A DNA stretch of 64,000 nucleotides, from positions 1 to 64,000 of the forward strand of contig NZ_JAGFWR010000023.1 of assembly GCF_017599305.1 (NCBI RefSeq), given 5' to 3'. The notes under the pieces are model-generated. The model was given only the letters and a program-made list of their open reading frames with translations. It was not told the origin of the DNA and made no database searches. The translations under genes and the position numbers were made by a program. Below are positions 33,993 through 42,228 of the stretch, in pieces (position 1 is the first letter of the stretch; each line of letters starts with the position of its first letter). This stretch comes from Micromonospora antibiotica (GTDB lineage Bacteria; Actinomycetota; Actinomycetes; Mycobacteriales; Micromonosporaceae).

Positions 33993-34907
33993 ATGGTCCC
34001 TTCCGGTCAGCTCCCCCCGGCAACCCGTCCCGACCTGCCCAGCCCCGAGATCGACATCCTGGAGCTGGGCGACCTCACCCCCGGCGCCGGCCAACCCCGG
34101 CCGGTCCTGCTCGACGACGATCTGCTCATCCTGGTCACCGGTGGGCACGGCATCGTCGAGCTGGACTTCCACGCGCTGCCCTGCCGGCCCGGCACCCTGC
34201 TGCGGGCCACGCCCGGCCAGGTGTTGCGCTGTCCCGCGCGGCTCGACGCGATCGTGCTGCGCTGGCACGCCGACGCCCTGCACGGGCTGGACGTCGACCC
34301 CGCCGCGGTGCCGCACCACCACCAGCTGACCGGTGAGGACGAGGACGCCGTCATCAACGAGGTCTCCCAACTCGTGGTGGACCACCGGCGGCACCGGGAC
34401 GACCCGGCCGTCCGCGCCCTGCTCCGGCACCAGCTCGCCGTCCTGCTCATCCGGCTGGCCCTGCTGCCCGGTGCCCGCGACTCCGAACGGGCACCCGACG
34501 ACACCGATCCGCAGCGGACCGAGGCGGCCACGTTCCGCCGGTTCTGCCGGGAGGTGGAGGCGGGTTACCCGTACACCCGCCGGGTGGAGGACTATGCGGC
34601 CCGCCTGGGCTGCTCGGTGCGTACCCTGACCAGGGCCTGTCTGGCGGTGACCGGGCGCAGCGCCAAGCAGGTGGTCGACGAGCGGGTCGCGCTCCAGGCC
34701 CGCCGGCTGCTCGCCGCCACCGACGAACCGGTGGCCCGGATCGGTCGCCAGCTCGGCTTCCCCGAGCCAACGAACTTCGGCCGGTTCTTCACCCGGGAGG
34801 TGGGGGTGAGCCCGGGTGCGTTCCGGGCCGCCCGGGGGCGGTCACCGCAGCGGATCGTCGCGCCACGTCGACCCGGCGACCCCTGCACCCCCGCCGGACG
34901 GGCATGA
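33993..34907 (+). CDS. AraC-family transcriptional regulator
   Basis: 304 residues. N-terminal cupin-like sensing domain (~25-110) and C-terminal double HTH (~190-285: VEDYAARLGCSVRTLTRACLAVTG then PVARIGRQLGFPEPTNFGRFFTREVGVSPGAFR). It diverges from the SDR gene and is followed after seven bases by the Rrf2 regulator, so these two regulators may be co-transcribed. The effector is unknown. Confidence 0.92.
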   Translation: MVPSGQLPPATRPDLPSPEIDILELGDLTPGAGQPRPVLLDDDLLILVTGGHGIVELDFHALPCRPGTLLRATPGQVLRCPARLDAIVLRWHADALHGLDVDPAAVPHHHQLTGEDEDAVINEVSQLVVDHRRHRDDPAVRALLRHQLAVLLIRLALLPGARDSERAPDDTDPQRTEAATFRRFCREVEAGYPYTRRVEDYAARLGCSVRTLTRACLAVTGRSAKQVVDERVALQARRLLAATDEPVARIGRQLGFPEPTNFGRFFTREVGVSPGAFRAARGRSPQRIVAPRRPGDPCTPAGRA

Positions 34908-34914
34908 TGGCAGG

Positions 34915-35370
34915 GTGCAGATCTCCGCGCGCGGCGACTATGCGGTTCGAGCGGCCCTGAGCCTGGCCACCGCCTACCCCTCCCTGCTCTCCACCCAGGC
35001 GATCGCCAGCGAGCAGGACATGCCGCGCAAGTTTCTCGAAGCGGTCCTGGCCGACCTGCGTCGGGCCGGCGTGGTCCGCGCGCAGCGCGGCGCCGAGGGC
35101 GGTTACACCCTGGCCCGACCGCCGCGCGAGGTCACCGTCGGGGCGATCCTGCGCGCCGTCGAGGGCCCGTTGGCCGGGGTACGCGGGCTGCGCCCCGAGG
35201 AGACCAGGTACGAGGGCTCGGCGGAGAACCTTCCCCGGCTCTGGGTGGCCGTCCGCGCCGCCGTCCGACAGGTGCTCGACGAGGTGAGCCTCGCCGAGGT
35301 GGTCAGCGGCCGGCTCCCGACGCACGTGCGGAGGCTGACAACCCTGCCCGACGCGTGGGAGCCGCGCTGA
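34915..35370 (+). CDS. Rrf2-family transcriptional regulator without Fe-S cysteines
   Basis: 151 residues from a GTG. VQISARGDYAVRAALSLA and the winged helix RAQRGAEGGYTLARPPREVTV are the Rrf2 signature. There is no Cys at all, so it cannot ligate an iron-sulfur cluster as IscR, NsrR or RirA do; it is closer to CymR-type members that respond to other signals. It starts seven bases after the AraC gene. Confidence 0.9.
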   Translation: MQISARGDYAVRAALSLATAYPSLLSTQAIASEQDMPRKFLEAVLADLRRAGVVRAQRGAEGGYTLARPPREVTVGAILRAVEGPLAGVRGLRPEETRYEGSAENLPRLWVAVRAAVRQVLDEVSLAEVVSGRLPTHVRRLTTLPDAWEPR

Positions 35371-35480
35371 GTCACCGCGTCCGTCCAGCTCGGACCGGAG
35401 CAGGTTTCGGATTTGGTGGATGCGGGCATCTACCGGGTCGAGACGGCAACGACGACAGGGAACGCGAAGGGAGCGCCACG

Positions 35481-35660
35481 ATGGGCCTGATGTTCCGTAA
35501 GCGCAAGAAGTACGGGCCGATCATCCTGAACTTCACCGAGAACGGCTTCTCGTCGTGGAGCATCAAGATCGGCCGCTGGTCCTGGAACTCCAAGGCCAAG
35601 GCGCACCGCGTCGACCTGCCGGGGCCGCTGTCCTGGAAGCAGGACAAATCCCGGGCGTGA
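35481..35660 (+). CDS. Small DUF4236-like protein
   Basis: 59 residues: FRKRKKYGPIILNFTENGFSSWSIKIGRWSWNSKAKAHRVDLPGP. The FxKxxxxGP..NFTxxGxS pattern followed by a short beta-rich motif resembles DUF4236 proteins of unknown function. AAGGGAG lies eight bases before the ATG and a very strong hairpin follows the stop, so it is a real expressed unit. Confidence 0.8.
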   Translation: MGLMFRKRKKYGPIILNFTENGFSSWSIKIGRWSWNSKAKAHRVDLPGPLSWKQDKSRA

Positions 35661-35667
35661 CGTCCTT

Positions 35668-35710
35668 CGTCGAACGGGGCACCGGTGGTTCACCGGTGCC
35701 CCGTTCGACG
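35668..35710. terminator. 20-bp perfect-stem hairpin
   Basis: Arms 35668-35687 and 35691-35710 are perfect complements over 20 bases with loop GTT, eight bases after the stop of the DUF4236-like gene. It probably ends transcription; the stem is longer than a normal terminator requires. Confidence 0.8.
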
Positions 35711-35786
35711 TCTGTACCCCGCTGCGGCACCGGTCGGGTTCCGGATTCGCCGGGCCGGCCCCGTCCCCACGGCGCAGAATCGCCGC

Positions 35787-36317
35787 ATGGCACGCGACGA
35801 CGGGAGCTACGCGCGGGCACGCCGGCACACCCTGGCGGCCTGCGCCCTGCTGTTGGTCAGCTACTTCCTGATCCCGTTGGAGCCTGATCCGAACGGCCTG
35901 CGGCTGACCCTGCGCGCGGTGGGCACCCTGCTGCTGATCGCCGTGGTCACCTTTCTGGTGACCCGCCAGGTGGGTCGTCAGCTCGGTGCCGCTGCCCCGG
36001 TCGGCGAGGACGAGGTCCGGTCGCTGAGCCGCCTGGTGGTGGCGCTGGTCGCCGGGCTGCTCGCCTTCGCGGTGGCCGACTACGTCGTGGCGGGCAGCGG
36101 GCCGGACCAGTTCTCCGGGCTGCACACCCGGCTGGACGCGCTCTACTTCGCCCTGACCACCCTCACCACCGTCGGCTACGGCGACGTACACGCCCAGGGG
36201 CAGCTCGCCAAGGCGATCGTCTGCGTGCAGATGGTGTTCAGCATCGGGGTGATCGCCACCGGGGCGTCCATCGTGGTCAGGCAGTTGACCGGGCGGCCGG
36301 GGCGGGGACCGCGCTGA
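35787..36317 (+). CDS. Potassium channel family protein
   Basis: 176 residues. Four hydrophobic segments (~18-35, ~45-65, ~88-108, ~150-170) with a pore loop TTLTTVGYGD near residue 131 before the last one, the K+ selectivity filter. No RCK/TrkA domain is attached, so gating is not by a cytosolic regulator in this chain. ATG 35787 is chosen over upstream in-frame codons that would overlap the terminator. The 3' end overlaps the convergent next gene by 41 bases. Confidence 0.9.
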   Translation: MARDDGSYARARRHTLAACALLLVSYFLIPLEPDPNGLRLTLRAVGTLLLIAVVTFLVTRQVGRQLGAAAPVGEDEVRSLSRLVVALVAGLLAFAVADYVVAGSGPDQFSGLHTRLDALYFALTTLTTVGYGDVHAQGQLAKAIVCVQMVFSIGVIATGASIVVRQLTGRPGRGPR

Positions 36318-37299
36318 TCAGCACGTCCCCGCCGAGCCGCCCGTGCTCCGGGTCCCGGCTGACCGCACCGGTGTCGAGCAGCTCGGTGAGCGCGCGCCCG
36401 GCGTCCACCGCCCGGTACGCCGTCGCGGTCAGCGCGTGCCGCCGCAGCTCGGTCACCGTACGCGGACCGTGCCGGGTCAACTCGGCGAGCAGTTCGCCGC
36501 ACAACGGACCGGCCGCCGGTGGCCCGGCGACGTCGAGCAGCCCGCCGGCCGGGTCGCGGTAGCGGATCGCAGCGCCCCCGCCGGTCACCATGGACCCGTC
36601 GGCGGCCATGGACCCGTCGCCCGCACCGGGCCCGTCGGTGACCCTGGACCCGTCGCCCGCACCGGGCCCGTGGGTGGCCCTGGACCCGTCGGCGGCACCG
36701 GACCCGTCGGCGGCCCAGAGGGCGTCCTTGAACGCCTCCAGGCTCTTGTCCAGCCCGGTGCCGAAGGCCACCCGGCGGGCCGGTGACCCGTCGACGGGCA
36801 CCAGCTCGACCTCGGCGACCAGCGGAAACCCGGCGGCGGTCAGAGCCGGCCGCAGGGCGGTGGTCGTGGCGGCGGTGAGCAGCACCTCGGCCGGTCGGCC
36901 GGTGGTCGTGGCGGCCAGCAGCGCCCGGTCCGGCGGCACGCCGTCGACCAGGGTGAGCAGCGGTGCGCCCGCCGCGCCGGCCGCCTTGAGTGCCACCGGC
37001 AGCCGGGCCGGGTCGCCGGGCACCACGTGCACAGCCACGTCACCGGGCAGGCCGGCCTCGACGACGCCGAGCCGGGCGGGCAGTTCGGGGCCGCCGTCGG
37101 CGAGCACCAGCACGGTGAGACGCCGGCCCCGGAGCCGGTCCGCGTGGCCGGCCACCACCCGCAGGGCCGCCTCGGCGCTGCCGGGGTCACCGGCGTACGC
37201 CAGCGCGAGGGTGGCCCGCCGGGAGCGGTGCAGCGCCCCCGGCAGCCAGTGGTCGAGCTGGCGGACGAGCAGCTCCCGCAGGACGGCGTCGATCGACAT
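36277..37299 (-). CDS. Uncharacterised protein with internal DGS-rich repeats
   Basis: 340 residues. The N-terminal ~200 residues form an alternating alpha/beta pattern (LTVLVLADGG, VAVHVVPGD, PLLTLVDGV, EVLLTAATTT); residues ~195-240 are a Gly/Asp/Ser linker built from repeats; the C-terminal ~75 look like a winged helix (LTRHGPRTVTELRRHALTATAYRAVDAGRAL). This weakly recalls three-Cys-motif partner proteins, but I would not assign it. The tail overlaps the potassium-channel gene on the other strand. Confidence 0.8.
   Translation of the reverse strand: MSIDAVLRELLVRQLDHWLPGALHRSRRATLALAYAGDPGSAEAALRVVAGHADRLRGRRLTVLVLADGGPELPARLGVVEAGLPGDVAVHVVPGDPARLPVALKAAGAAGAPLLTLVDGVPPDRALLAATTTGRPAEVLLTAATTTALRPALTAAGFPLVAEVELVPVDGSPARRVAFGTGLDKSLEAFKDALWAADGSGAADGSRATHGPGAGDGSRVTDGPGAGDGSMAADGSMVTGGGAAIRYRDPAGGLLDVAGPPAAGPLCGELLAELTRHGPRTVTELRRHALTATAYRAVDAGRALTELLDTGAVSRDPEHGRLGGDVLISAVPAPAARSTA
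36591..36716. repeat. In-frame 36-bp tandem repeats inside the linker
   Basis: Three contiguous 36-base units (36609, 36645, 36681), preceded by a half unit at 36591, encode 12-residue copies of the DGS/GPGAGDGS linker on the minus strand. The unit is a multiple of three, so copy number can change without breaking the frame. Confidence 0.85.
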
Positions 37300-37323
37300 G
37301 CTGTCGTTCTACCCTACGGCCGT

Positions 37324-37845
37324 TCAGACCGGGACGGAGATCCCCACCCCGCCCCGGGTCTGGCCGCCGTAGCGGGCCCGTTCGCGGTCGAGGTCGAGCC
37401 GGCCGATCCGCTTGCGGGCGGCGAGGGTGTCCTCGTCGAGCTGGTCGGCCGGGACGATCCAGACGATCTCGAACTCCAACCCGTCGGGGTCGCGGCCGTA
37501 GAGGCTCTTGGTGGTGCCGTGGTCGGAGGTGCCGACCAGGGCGTCGGCGGCGGCCAGCCGCTGTGCGGTCGCGGCCAGCTCGTCGAGGGTGTCCAGCTCC
37601 CAGGCCAGGTGGTAGAGGCCGACGGTGGCCCGGCCGGCCTGCGAGCGGCCGGCGTTCGCGCCGATCTCGAACAGGCCGAGGTCGTGGTCGTTGGTCGAGT
37701 CGGGGGCCTGGAGGAAGGCCGCGCCCCGGAACCCGTCCGGGGTCATCGGCACCGGGCGGAAGCCCAGCACGTCGCGGTAGAAGTCGATGCTGCGACGCAG
37801 GTCGGAGACGTAGAGCACGGCGTGGTTGAGGCGGTGGATTCCCAT
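37324..37845 (-). CDS. VOC-family (glyoxalase/extradiol dioxygenase-like) protein
   Basis: 173 residues with two beta-alpha-beta-beta-beta modules. Metal ligands His (RLNHAVLYV), His (LYHLAWELD) and Glu (LEFEIVWIV) are all present, as in catechol 2,3-dioxygenase and related enzymes. It diverges from a MarR regulator with a palindromic site between them, the usual layout of a ligand-induced detoxification pair. Confidence 0.9.
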   Translation of the reverse strand: MGIHRLNHAVLYVSDLRRSIDFYRDVLGFRPVPMTPDGFRGAAFLQAPDSTNDHDLGLFEIGANAGRSQAGRATVGLYHLAWELDTLDELAATAQRLAAADALVGTSDHGTTKSLYGRDPDGLEFEIVWIVPADQLDEDTLAARKRIGRLDLDRERARYGGQTRGGVGISVPV

Positions 37846-37868
37846 GCCACCCACGGTAGCTCGTTTTG

Positions 37869-37882
37869 GTTGAGCGTTCAAC
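37869..37882. promoter_or_regulatory. Likely MarR operator
   Basis: GTTGA-GCGT-TCAAC is a perfect inverted repeat in the 59-base gap between the VOC and MarR genes, similar to TTGAAC-type MarR sites. It can block both promoters. Confidence 0.6.
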
Positions 37883-37904
37883 TATTACGGCTATGATGAC
37901 GGTC

Positions 37905-38357
37905 ATGACCCGCTGGCTGGACCACGACGAGCAGCAGACCTGGCGTGCCTTCCTGACCGCCTCCCGGGCGCTGAGCGACACCCTCGACCGCGAGCTGCAA
38001 CGCGACGCCGGGATGCCGCACGCCTACTACGAGATCCTGGTCCGGCTCTCCGAGGTGCCCGACCGACGGCTGCGGATGAGCGAGCTGGCCGACCTCACCG
38101 GCTCGTCACGCAGCCGACTCTCGCACGCCGTCGCCCGGTTGGAGACCGCCGGCTGGGTCCGCCGCGACGAGTGCCCCACCGACCGGCGCGGCCAGATCGC
38201 CGTCCTCACCGACGACGGTTTCGCGGCCCTCGCCGCCGCCGCGCCCGGCCACGTCGAAGGGGTACGCCGGCACCTGTTCGACGCGCTCAGCCCCGCCCAG
38301 GTGGACCAGCTGCGCCGGATCAGCGAGACGTTGGTCGCCCACCTGACCGGTTCTTGA
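37905..38357 (+). CDS. MarR-family transcriptional regulator
   Basis: About 150 residues. Winged helix: RMSELADLTGSSRSRLSHAVARLETAGWVRRDECPTDRRGQIAVLTDDG, flanked by dimer helices. ATG 37905 is preferred because upstream in-frame codons lie inside the operator; ATG 37893 and 37896 are possible. Probably represses itself and the divergent VOC gene and responds to a phenolic or similar ligand (family knowledge). Confidence 0.93.
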   Translation: MTRWLDHDEQQTWRAFLTASRALSDTLDRELQRDAGMPHAYYEILVRLSEVPDRRLRMSELADLTGSSRSRLSHAVARLETAGWVRRDECPTDRRGQIAVLTDDGFAALAAAAPGHVEGVRRHLFDALSPAQVDQLRRISETLVAHLTGS

Positions 38358-38414
38358 CCAAGTTGCCGACCGGCAAGGGTTGTACTAACGGTTGCCGGCC
38401 AAGCACGATGGGGC

Positions 38415-40352
38415 GTGTCTTCCGGCTTCGGTGAACTGACCCTCCAGGCGCAGCACCTGGTGTCCGCCGGCGACCTGGCCGGCGCCCAGCGTCTGCTGGC
38501 CGACGCGCTGACCGACGCGGACCCCCGCCCCGACCACGCCTCACCCGAGCTGGCCGAGGCCGCCGGCCTCCAGGCCCGGCTACTGGTCACCCTCGGCGAA
38601 CCACACTCGGCACGCGGCTGGGCCGCCTTCGCGTACGCGGCGTCGAGCCGGTTGTACGGCATCTCCGACCAGCGGACCATCTCCACGGCGGCCACCCTGG
38701 CGGCGGTGCTGCACCGGGTCGGCAGCGACGCCCGCGCCGCCCGGCTCTATTCCGAGGTGATCCTGGAGCTGACCGCCTGGGACGGCCCCGAGTCGCTGCG
38801 GGTGCTCGCCGCGCACGCCGACCTGGCCACCGTCGAGTACGCCCGGGGCCAGTGCGCCCAGGCCCGCGAACGCCTCCAGGACGCATGGGAGCTGCACCGC
38901 GAGGTCTACGGCGACGGGCACGCCAGCGGGATCAAGATGCTCGCCCGGCTCGGTGCGATGCAACGCGACTGCGGCCGTTTCGACGAGGCGCACGACAACC
39001 TCGCTCTCGCCCGCGAGCTGGCCCGCCAGCACCTGGCCGCCGACGACCCGCTGGCCCGGCAGGTCGCCGCGCTGGCCCGGGCGGCTGCCGACCCGGATCA
39101 CGTCTGCGACGACGAGCCCACCCCGGAACGCGACGCGCCGGTGGTGCCGGCCGCCCGTACCCCACCACCCGCCGAAGGGCCGCCCGACCTGTCGGCCTGG
39201 TCGGCCGGGGTGGTGCCCGCTGACGAGGCGTACCCGCCGACGGTGCCCGGCCAGCGGCTACCCCCCGACGACACCGGCTACCCACAGGGCACCGGGCGGC
39301 CCACCGCTTTCGGTCACCCGGCGGGCTTCGACCCCCCCGACCAGCCGACCGGCGCCGGCTACCCCACCCGTGACGGCACCGGACACCCCGGCGGCACCGG
39401 CTATCCGGCCACGTCGGACCATCAGGCGGCATCGGGTTATCCGACGACGCCCGGCTATCCAGCGGCATCCGGCCACCCCTCGACACCTGACTATCCGGCG
39501 GCACCCGGCTATCCGGCGGCACCCGGCTATCCGGCGGCATCGGACCATCAGGCGGCGTCGGGCTATCCGACGACGTCTGACTATCCGGCGGCACCCGACT
39601 ATCCGGCGGCATCGGAAACCTCGGCCGGGTCGGGCTATTCGGCGACGTCGGACCATTCGGCTGACTCTGGCTATTCGGCCAGATCAGGGTGGGGTGGGGA
39701 CGACGGTCACTGGCCGCCCGAGTCGGCCAGCACGACGGCCAGGTCCGGGGCGACCGGCGACCGGCGGGAATCCCCCTACGCCCCGCCGCCGGGCCACCCC
39801 GGGCAGGAGGCCGCCGGGGTGCGCCGGGTGGTGCCGGCGGAGCCGCCGGTGGACCCGTCCCGGCTGCTGCCCGTGCTGGTGCCGCGCCGGCACGCCCCGC
39901 CCCCACGCCGCCCGGGTGCCGTACCGCTGGTGGCGGTCGGGGTCGCGGTGGTGCTGCTGGGCGCGGTCGCGGTGATCGCCGGGGTGTCCCAGGTGGGCAG
40001 TTCCGACGACCCGCCGCCCGTCGCACCGAGCGGGGCAACGCCGACCGCCGCGACGCCGAACGCCGTCCCACCCGCCTCGCCGGGGACCCCACCAGGCAAG
40101 GTGACGCTGCGCGACCGACCCGACGGCATCACCCTGACCTGGACGTACCCGGCCGGGAGCGAGGGGCCGGTGATCCTCTCCGCCGCGAAGGCCGGGCAGG
40201 ATCCCCGCCCGTTCCAGACCCTCCCGCCCGGCACCGACAACTTCGTCGTACACGGCCTGGACCGCACCACCAACTACTGCTTCACCGTCGCCGTGGTCTG
40301 GTCCACCGACGTCGTGGCCCGCGCCAAACGCATCTGCACCACCCGCCGCTAA
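38415..40352 (+). CDS. TPR - repeat linker - membrane anchor - Fn3-like protein
   Basis: 645 residues. TPR-like helices fill ~5-220 (SRLYGISDQRTISTAATLAAVLHRVG, then LERLQDAWELHREVYGDGHASGIKML). Residues ~230-500 are a Pro/Tyr-rich linker with 16 hexapeptide repeats. One membrane segment follows (~505-525, VPLVAVGVAVVLLGAVAVIAGV), then a fibronectin-III-like end (KVTLRDRPDGITLTWTYPAGS, NYCFTVAVVW). The TPR part should face the cytosol and the Fn3-like end the outside. The function is unknown; it could couple surface contact to an internal partner. The GTG start has only a weak GGGG before it. Confidence 0.85.
   Translation: MSSGFGELTLQAQHLVSAGDLAGAQRLLADALTDADPRPDHASPELAEAAGLQARLLVTLGEPHSARGWAAFAYAASSRLYGISDQRTISTAATLAAVLHRVGSDARAARLYSEVILELTAWDGPESLRVLAAHADLATVEYARGQCAQARERLQDAWELHREVYGDGHASGIKMLARLGAMQRDCGRFDEAHDNLALARELARQHLAADDPLARQVAALARAAADPDHVCDDEPTPERDAPVVPAARTPPPAEGPPDLSAWSAGVVPADEAYPPTVPGQRLPPDDTGYPQGTGRPTAFGHPAGFDPPDQPTGAGYPTRDGTGHPGGTGYPATSDHQAASGYPTTPGYPAASGHPSTPDYPAAPGYPAAPGYPAASDHQAASGYPTTSDYPAAPDYPAASETSAGSGYSATSDHSADSGYSARSGWGGDDGHWPPESASTTARSGATGDRRESPYAPPPGHPGQEAAGVRRVVPAEPPVDPSRLLPVLVPRRHAPPPRRPGAVPLVAVGVAVVLLGAVAVIAGVSQVGSSDDPPPVAPSGATPTAATPNAVPPASPGTPPGKVTLRDRPDGITLTWTYPAGSEGPVILSAAKAGQDPRPFQTLPPGTDNFVVHGLDRTTNYCFTVAVVWSTDVVARAKRICTTRR
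39399..39686. repeat. Sixteen in-frame 18-bp repeats (hexapeptide array)
   Basis: Sixteen contiguous 18-base units encode hexapeptides such as GYPATS, DHQAAS, GYPTTP, DYPAAP and GYSARS. The commonest base unit is GGCTATCCGGCGGCACCC. Units follow a D/G-Y/H-P/Q-A/T-A/T-S/P pattern, like Tyr-rich extended linkers of surface proteins. Confidence 0.93.
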
Positions 40353-40397
40353 CCCCTCCCCCCTCCCCCCTCGCCCCCGCCCCCGCCCTCGCCGGAG

Positions 40398-40538
40398 TTG
40401 ATCAAGAGCTTTACGTCACCCAACCCTCGATCTTTGACGCAAACCTCTTGATCACCCAGGCACTCGGTTGGACGCGGCGGTGATCAAGAGGTTTGCGTCA
40501 CCCACAACGAAAATCGTGACGCAAACCTCTTGATCAAC
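40398..40538. repeat. Four copies of a 20-bp motif forming two hairpins
   Basis: The motif TGATCAAGAGGTTTGCGTCA occurs at 40481-40500 and, inverted, at 40517-40536 (perfect arms). A second pair is at 40399-40418 (two mismatches) and, inverted, 40435-40454. The array fills the gap between convergent genes and has lower GC than its surroundings. It may be a bidirectional terminator or a mobile REP/MITE-type element. Confidence 0.88.
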
Positions 40539-40569
40539 TCGGGTGGGGGGGGTGGGGGGTGGGGGTGGG

Positions 40570-42228
40570 TTAGTCGGGGTCTGGGAGGACCGGGAGGTGG
40601 AGCCGGACTGTCAGGCCGGGTTTCGCGTCGGTGAGGTCGACCGTGCCGCCACCCCGGCGGACCAGTTCCCGGACGATGGCCAGGCCGAGCCCGGCGCCGC
40701 CCGCGTCCCGGGCCCGGCCCTCGTCCAGCCGGGTGAACCGGCGGAACACCCGGTCCCGGTCCGCCACCGGGATGCCCGGCCCGTCGTCGGTCACCGTCAC
40801 CAGGTGGTACGCCCCATCCGTCGTCGACTCGACGGCCAGCACGACCCGGGTACGCGCGTGCCGGACGGCGTTGTCGACCAGGTTGCCCAGCACCCGGCGC
40901 AGTTCGTCGGGGACGCCAACCGTCCATGCCGGCCCCGACGCCGCAGCGACGAGCACGACCGGCGGCCCGGACGGATCCCCGACACCCGGCGGGACGGTCG
41001 CGCTGCCCCCACCCGACAGCACCGATGCGCTGCCCCCACCCGACGGAACAGGCGGAACGCCGACACCAGGCGGAGCAGACGGATCGCCCCCACCCGACGG
41101 AACAGGCGGAACGCCGACACCAGCCGGGACGCACCGGCTGACCACATCCGACGGGACAGACGAAGCGCCGGCCCCGGGTGGGGTGGACGGGTCGTCCCCG
41201 TCCGGTGGCTCCGTCGCGGGGACGGGCGGTGGGCCCGGCCAGCGGGCGGCGACCTCGGCGAGCAACCCGCCCAGCTCCACCGGCCCCGCCTCGCGGGCGT
41301 GACCGGCCCCCGGTGTCGGCTGCTCGTCGAGTCGGGCCAGCAGCAGCAGGTCGTCGACGAGCCGACCCAGCCGTTCGGTGTCGGCGAGCAGGTCGGTGGC
41401 GACGACCGGCCAGTCGGTGCGGTCGCCGAGGCGCTGGGCCACCTCCAGCTCGGTACGCATGTTCGTCAGCGGGCTGCGCAGCTCGTGTGCCGCGTCGGCG
41501 AGGAACGACCGTTGCCGGGCGCGGGCCGCCTCCAGCCGGTCCAGCATGTCGTTGAGGGTGACCGCCAGCCGGTGGATCTCGTCCTGTGAGGCGGGCACCG
41601 GCAGCCGGTCGGCCGCGTCCCGGCCGGTGATCTCGGCTGCCCCGCTGCGCAGCGCCTCGACCGGCCGCAGGGTCGCCCCGACCACCCGCCAGGCGACCAC
41701 CGCGAGCAGCCCCACCAGCAGCGGGAAGGCGACCAGCAGCACGGTCCGGGCGGCCTGGGTGGCGTGTCGGATGTCGACGGTGGAGCGGCCCACCAGGACG
41801 GTCAACGGTTCCCCCGCGGACTGGGCGGGCACCGCCACCACCCGTACCGGCCCCTCCCAGCCGAGCCGTTGGCCGGGCACCACGGTGCGTTGCCGGCCGG
41901 TGCCGGTGAGCTGGTCGGGGCGGACCATCGGCACCAGCCGGTCGGCGTCGATGGAGGCGGCCCGGATCCGCCCGGCGGAGTCGACCACCTGTACCCGGAG
42001 CTGCCCGCCGGCCACCGGCAGCGGGTCGGGCAGGGCGTTCTCGCCGGCCAGCCGGGCGACCGCGTCGGCGGTGCGGAACGCCTCCTCGTCGACGGTGCGT
42101 TGCAGCGTCCAGCCGAGCGCGACCAGCAGCACCACCCCGCCGAGGGCCAGCCCCACGGAGAGGCCGGCCACGCCGAGCACCATCAGTCGGGCGCGCAGGC
42201 CGAGCACCGGCCAGCGGGGGCGTCTCAC
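40570..42228 (-). CDS. Sensor histidine kinase (OmpR-system type) with a repeat insertion
   Basis: 552 residues. Two membrane segments (~18-38 and ~155-180) flank an external sensor of ~115 residues; HAMP follows, then the H-box ADAAHELRSPLTNMR near residue 244, N-box NLVDNAVRHA near 450, G1 DDGPGIP near 481 and G2 GAGLGLAIV near 510. Between the dimerisation and ATPase parts (~320-430) lies a Pro/Gly/Ser repeat region not found in normal kinases. The GTG start overlaps the response-regulator stop by four bases. Confidence 0.93.
   Translation of the reverse strand: MRRPRWPVLGLRARLMVLGVAGLSVGLALGGVVLLVALGWTLQRTVDEEAFRTADAVARLAGENALPDPLPVAGGQLRVQVVDSAGRIRAASIDADRLVPMVRPDQLTGTGRQRTVVPGQRLGWEGPVRVVAVPAQSAGEPLTVLVGRSTVDIRHATQAARTVLLVAFPLLVGLLAVVAWRVVGATLRPVEALRSGAAEITGRDAADRLPVPASQDEIHRLAVTLNDMLDRLEAARARQRSFLADAAHELRSPLTNMRTELEVAQRLGDRTDWPVVATDLLADTERLGRLVDDLLLLARLDEQPTPGAGHAREAGPVELGGLLAEVAARWPGPPPVPATEPPDGDDPSTPPGAGASSVPSDVVSRCVPAGVGVPPVPSGGGDPSAPPGVGVPPVPSGGGSASVLSGGGSATVPPGVGDPSGPPVVLVAAASGPAWTVGVPDELRRVLGNLVDNAVRHARTRVVLAVESTTDGAYHLVTVTDDGPGIPVADRDRVFRRFTRLDEGRARDAGGAGLGLAIVRELVRRGGGTVDLTDAKPGLTVRLHLPVLPDPD
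41033..41123. repeat. In-frame 54-bp period repeat inside the kinase gene
   Basis: Two identical 37-base copies (41033-41069 and 41087-41123) are spaced 54 bases apart, coding GVGVPPVPSGGG on the minus strand; shorter degenerate copies follow to about 40975. The period is a multiple of three, so the kinase linker can grow or shrink in frame. Confidence 0.85.

Noticed and set aside
39399..39686. CRISPR-like or non-coding minisatellite
   Set aside because: It is inside an intact gene and encodes regular hexapeptides in frame.
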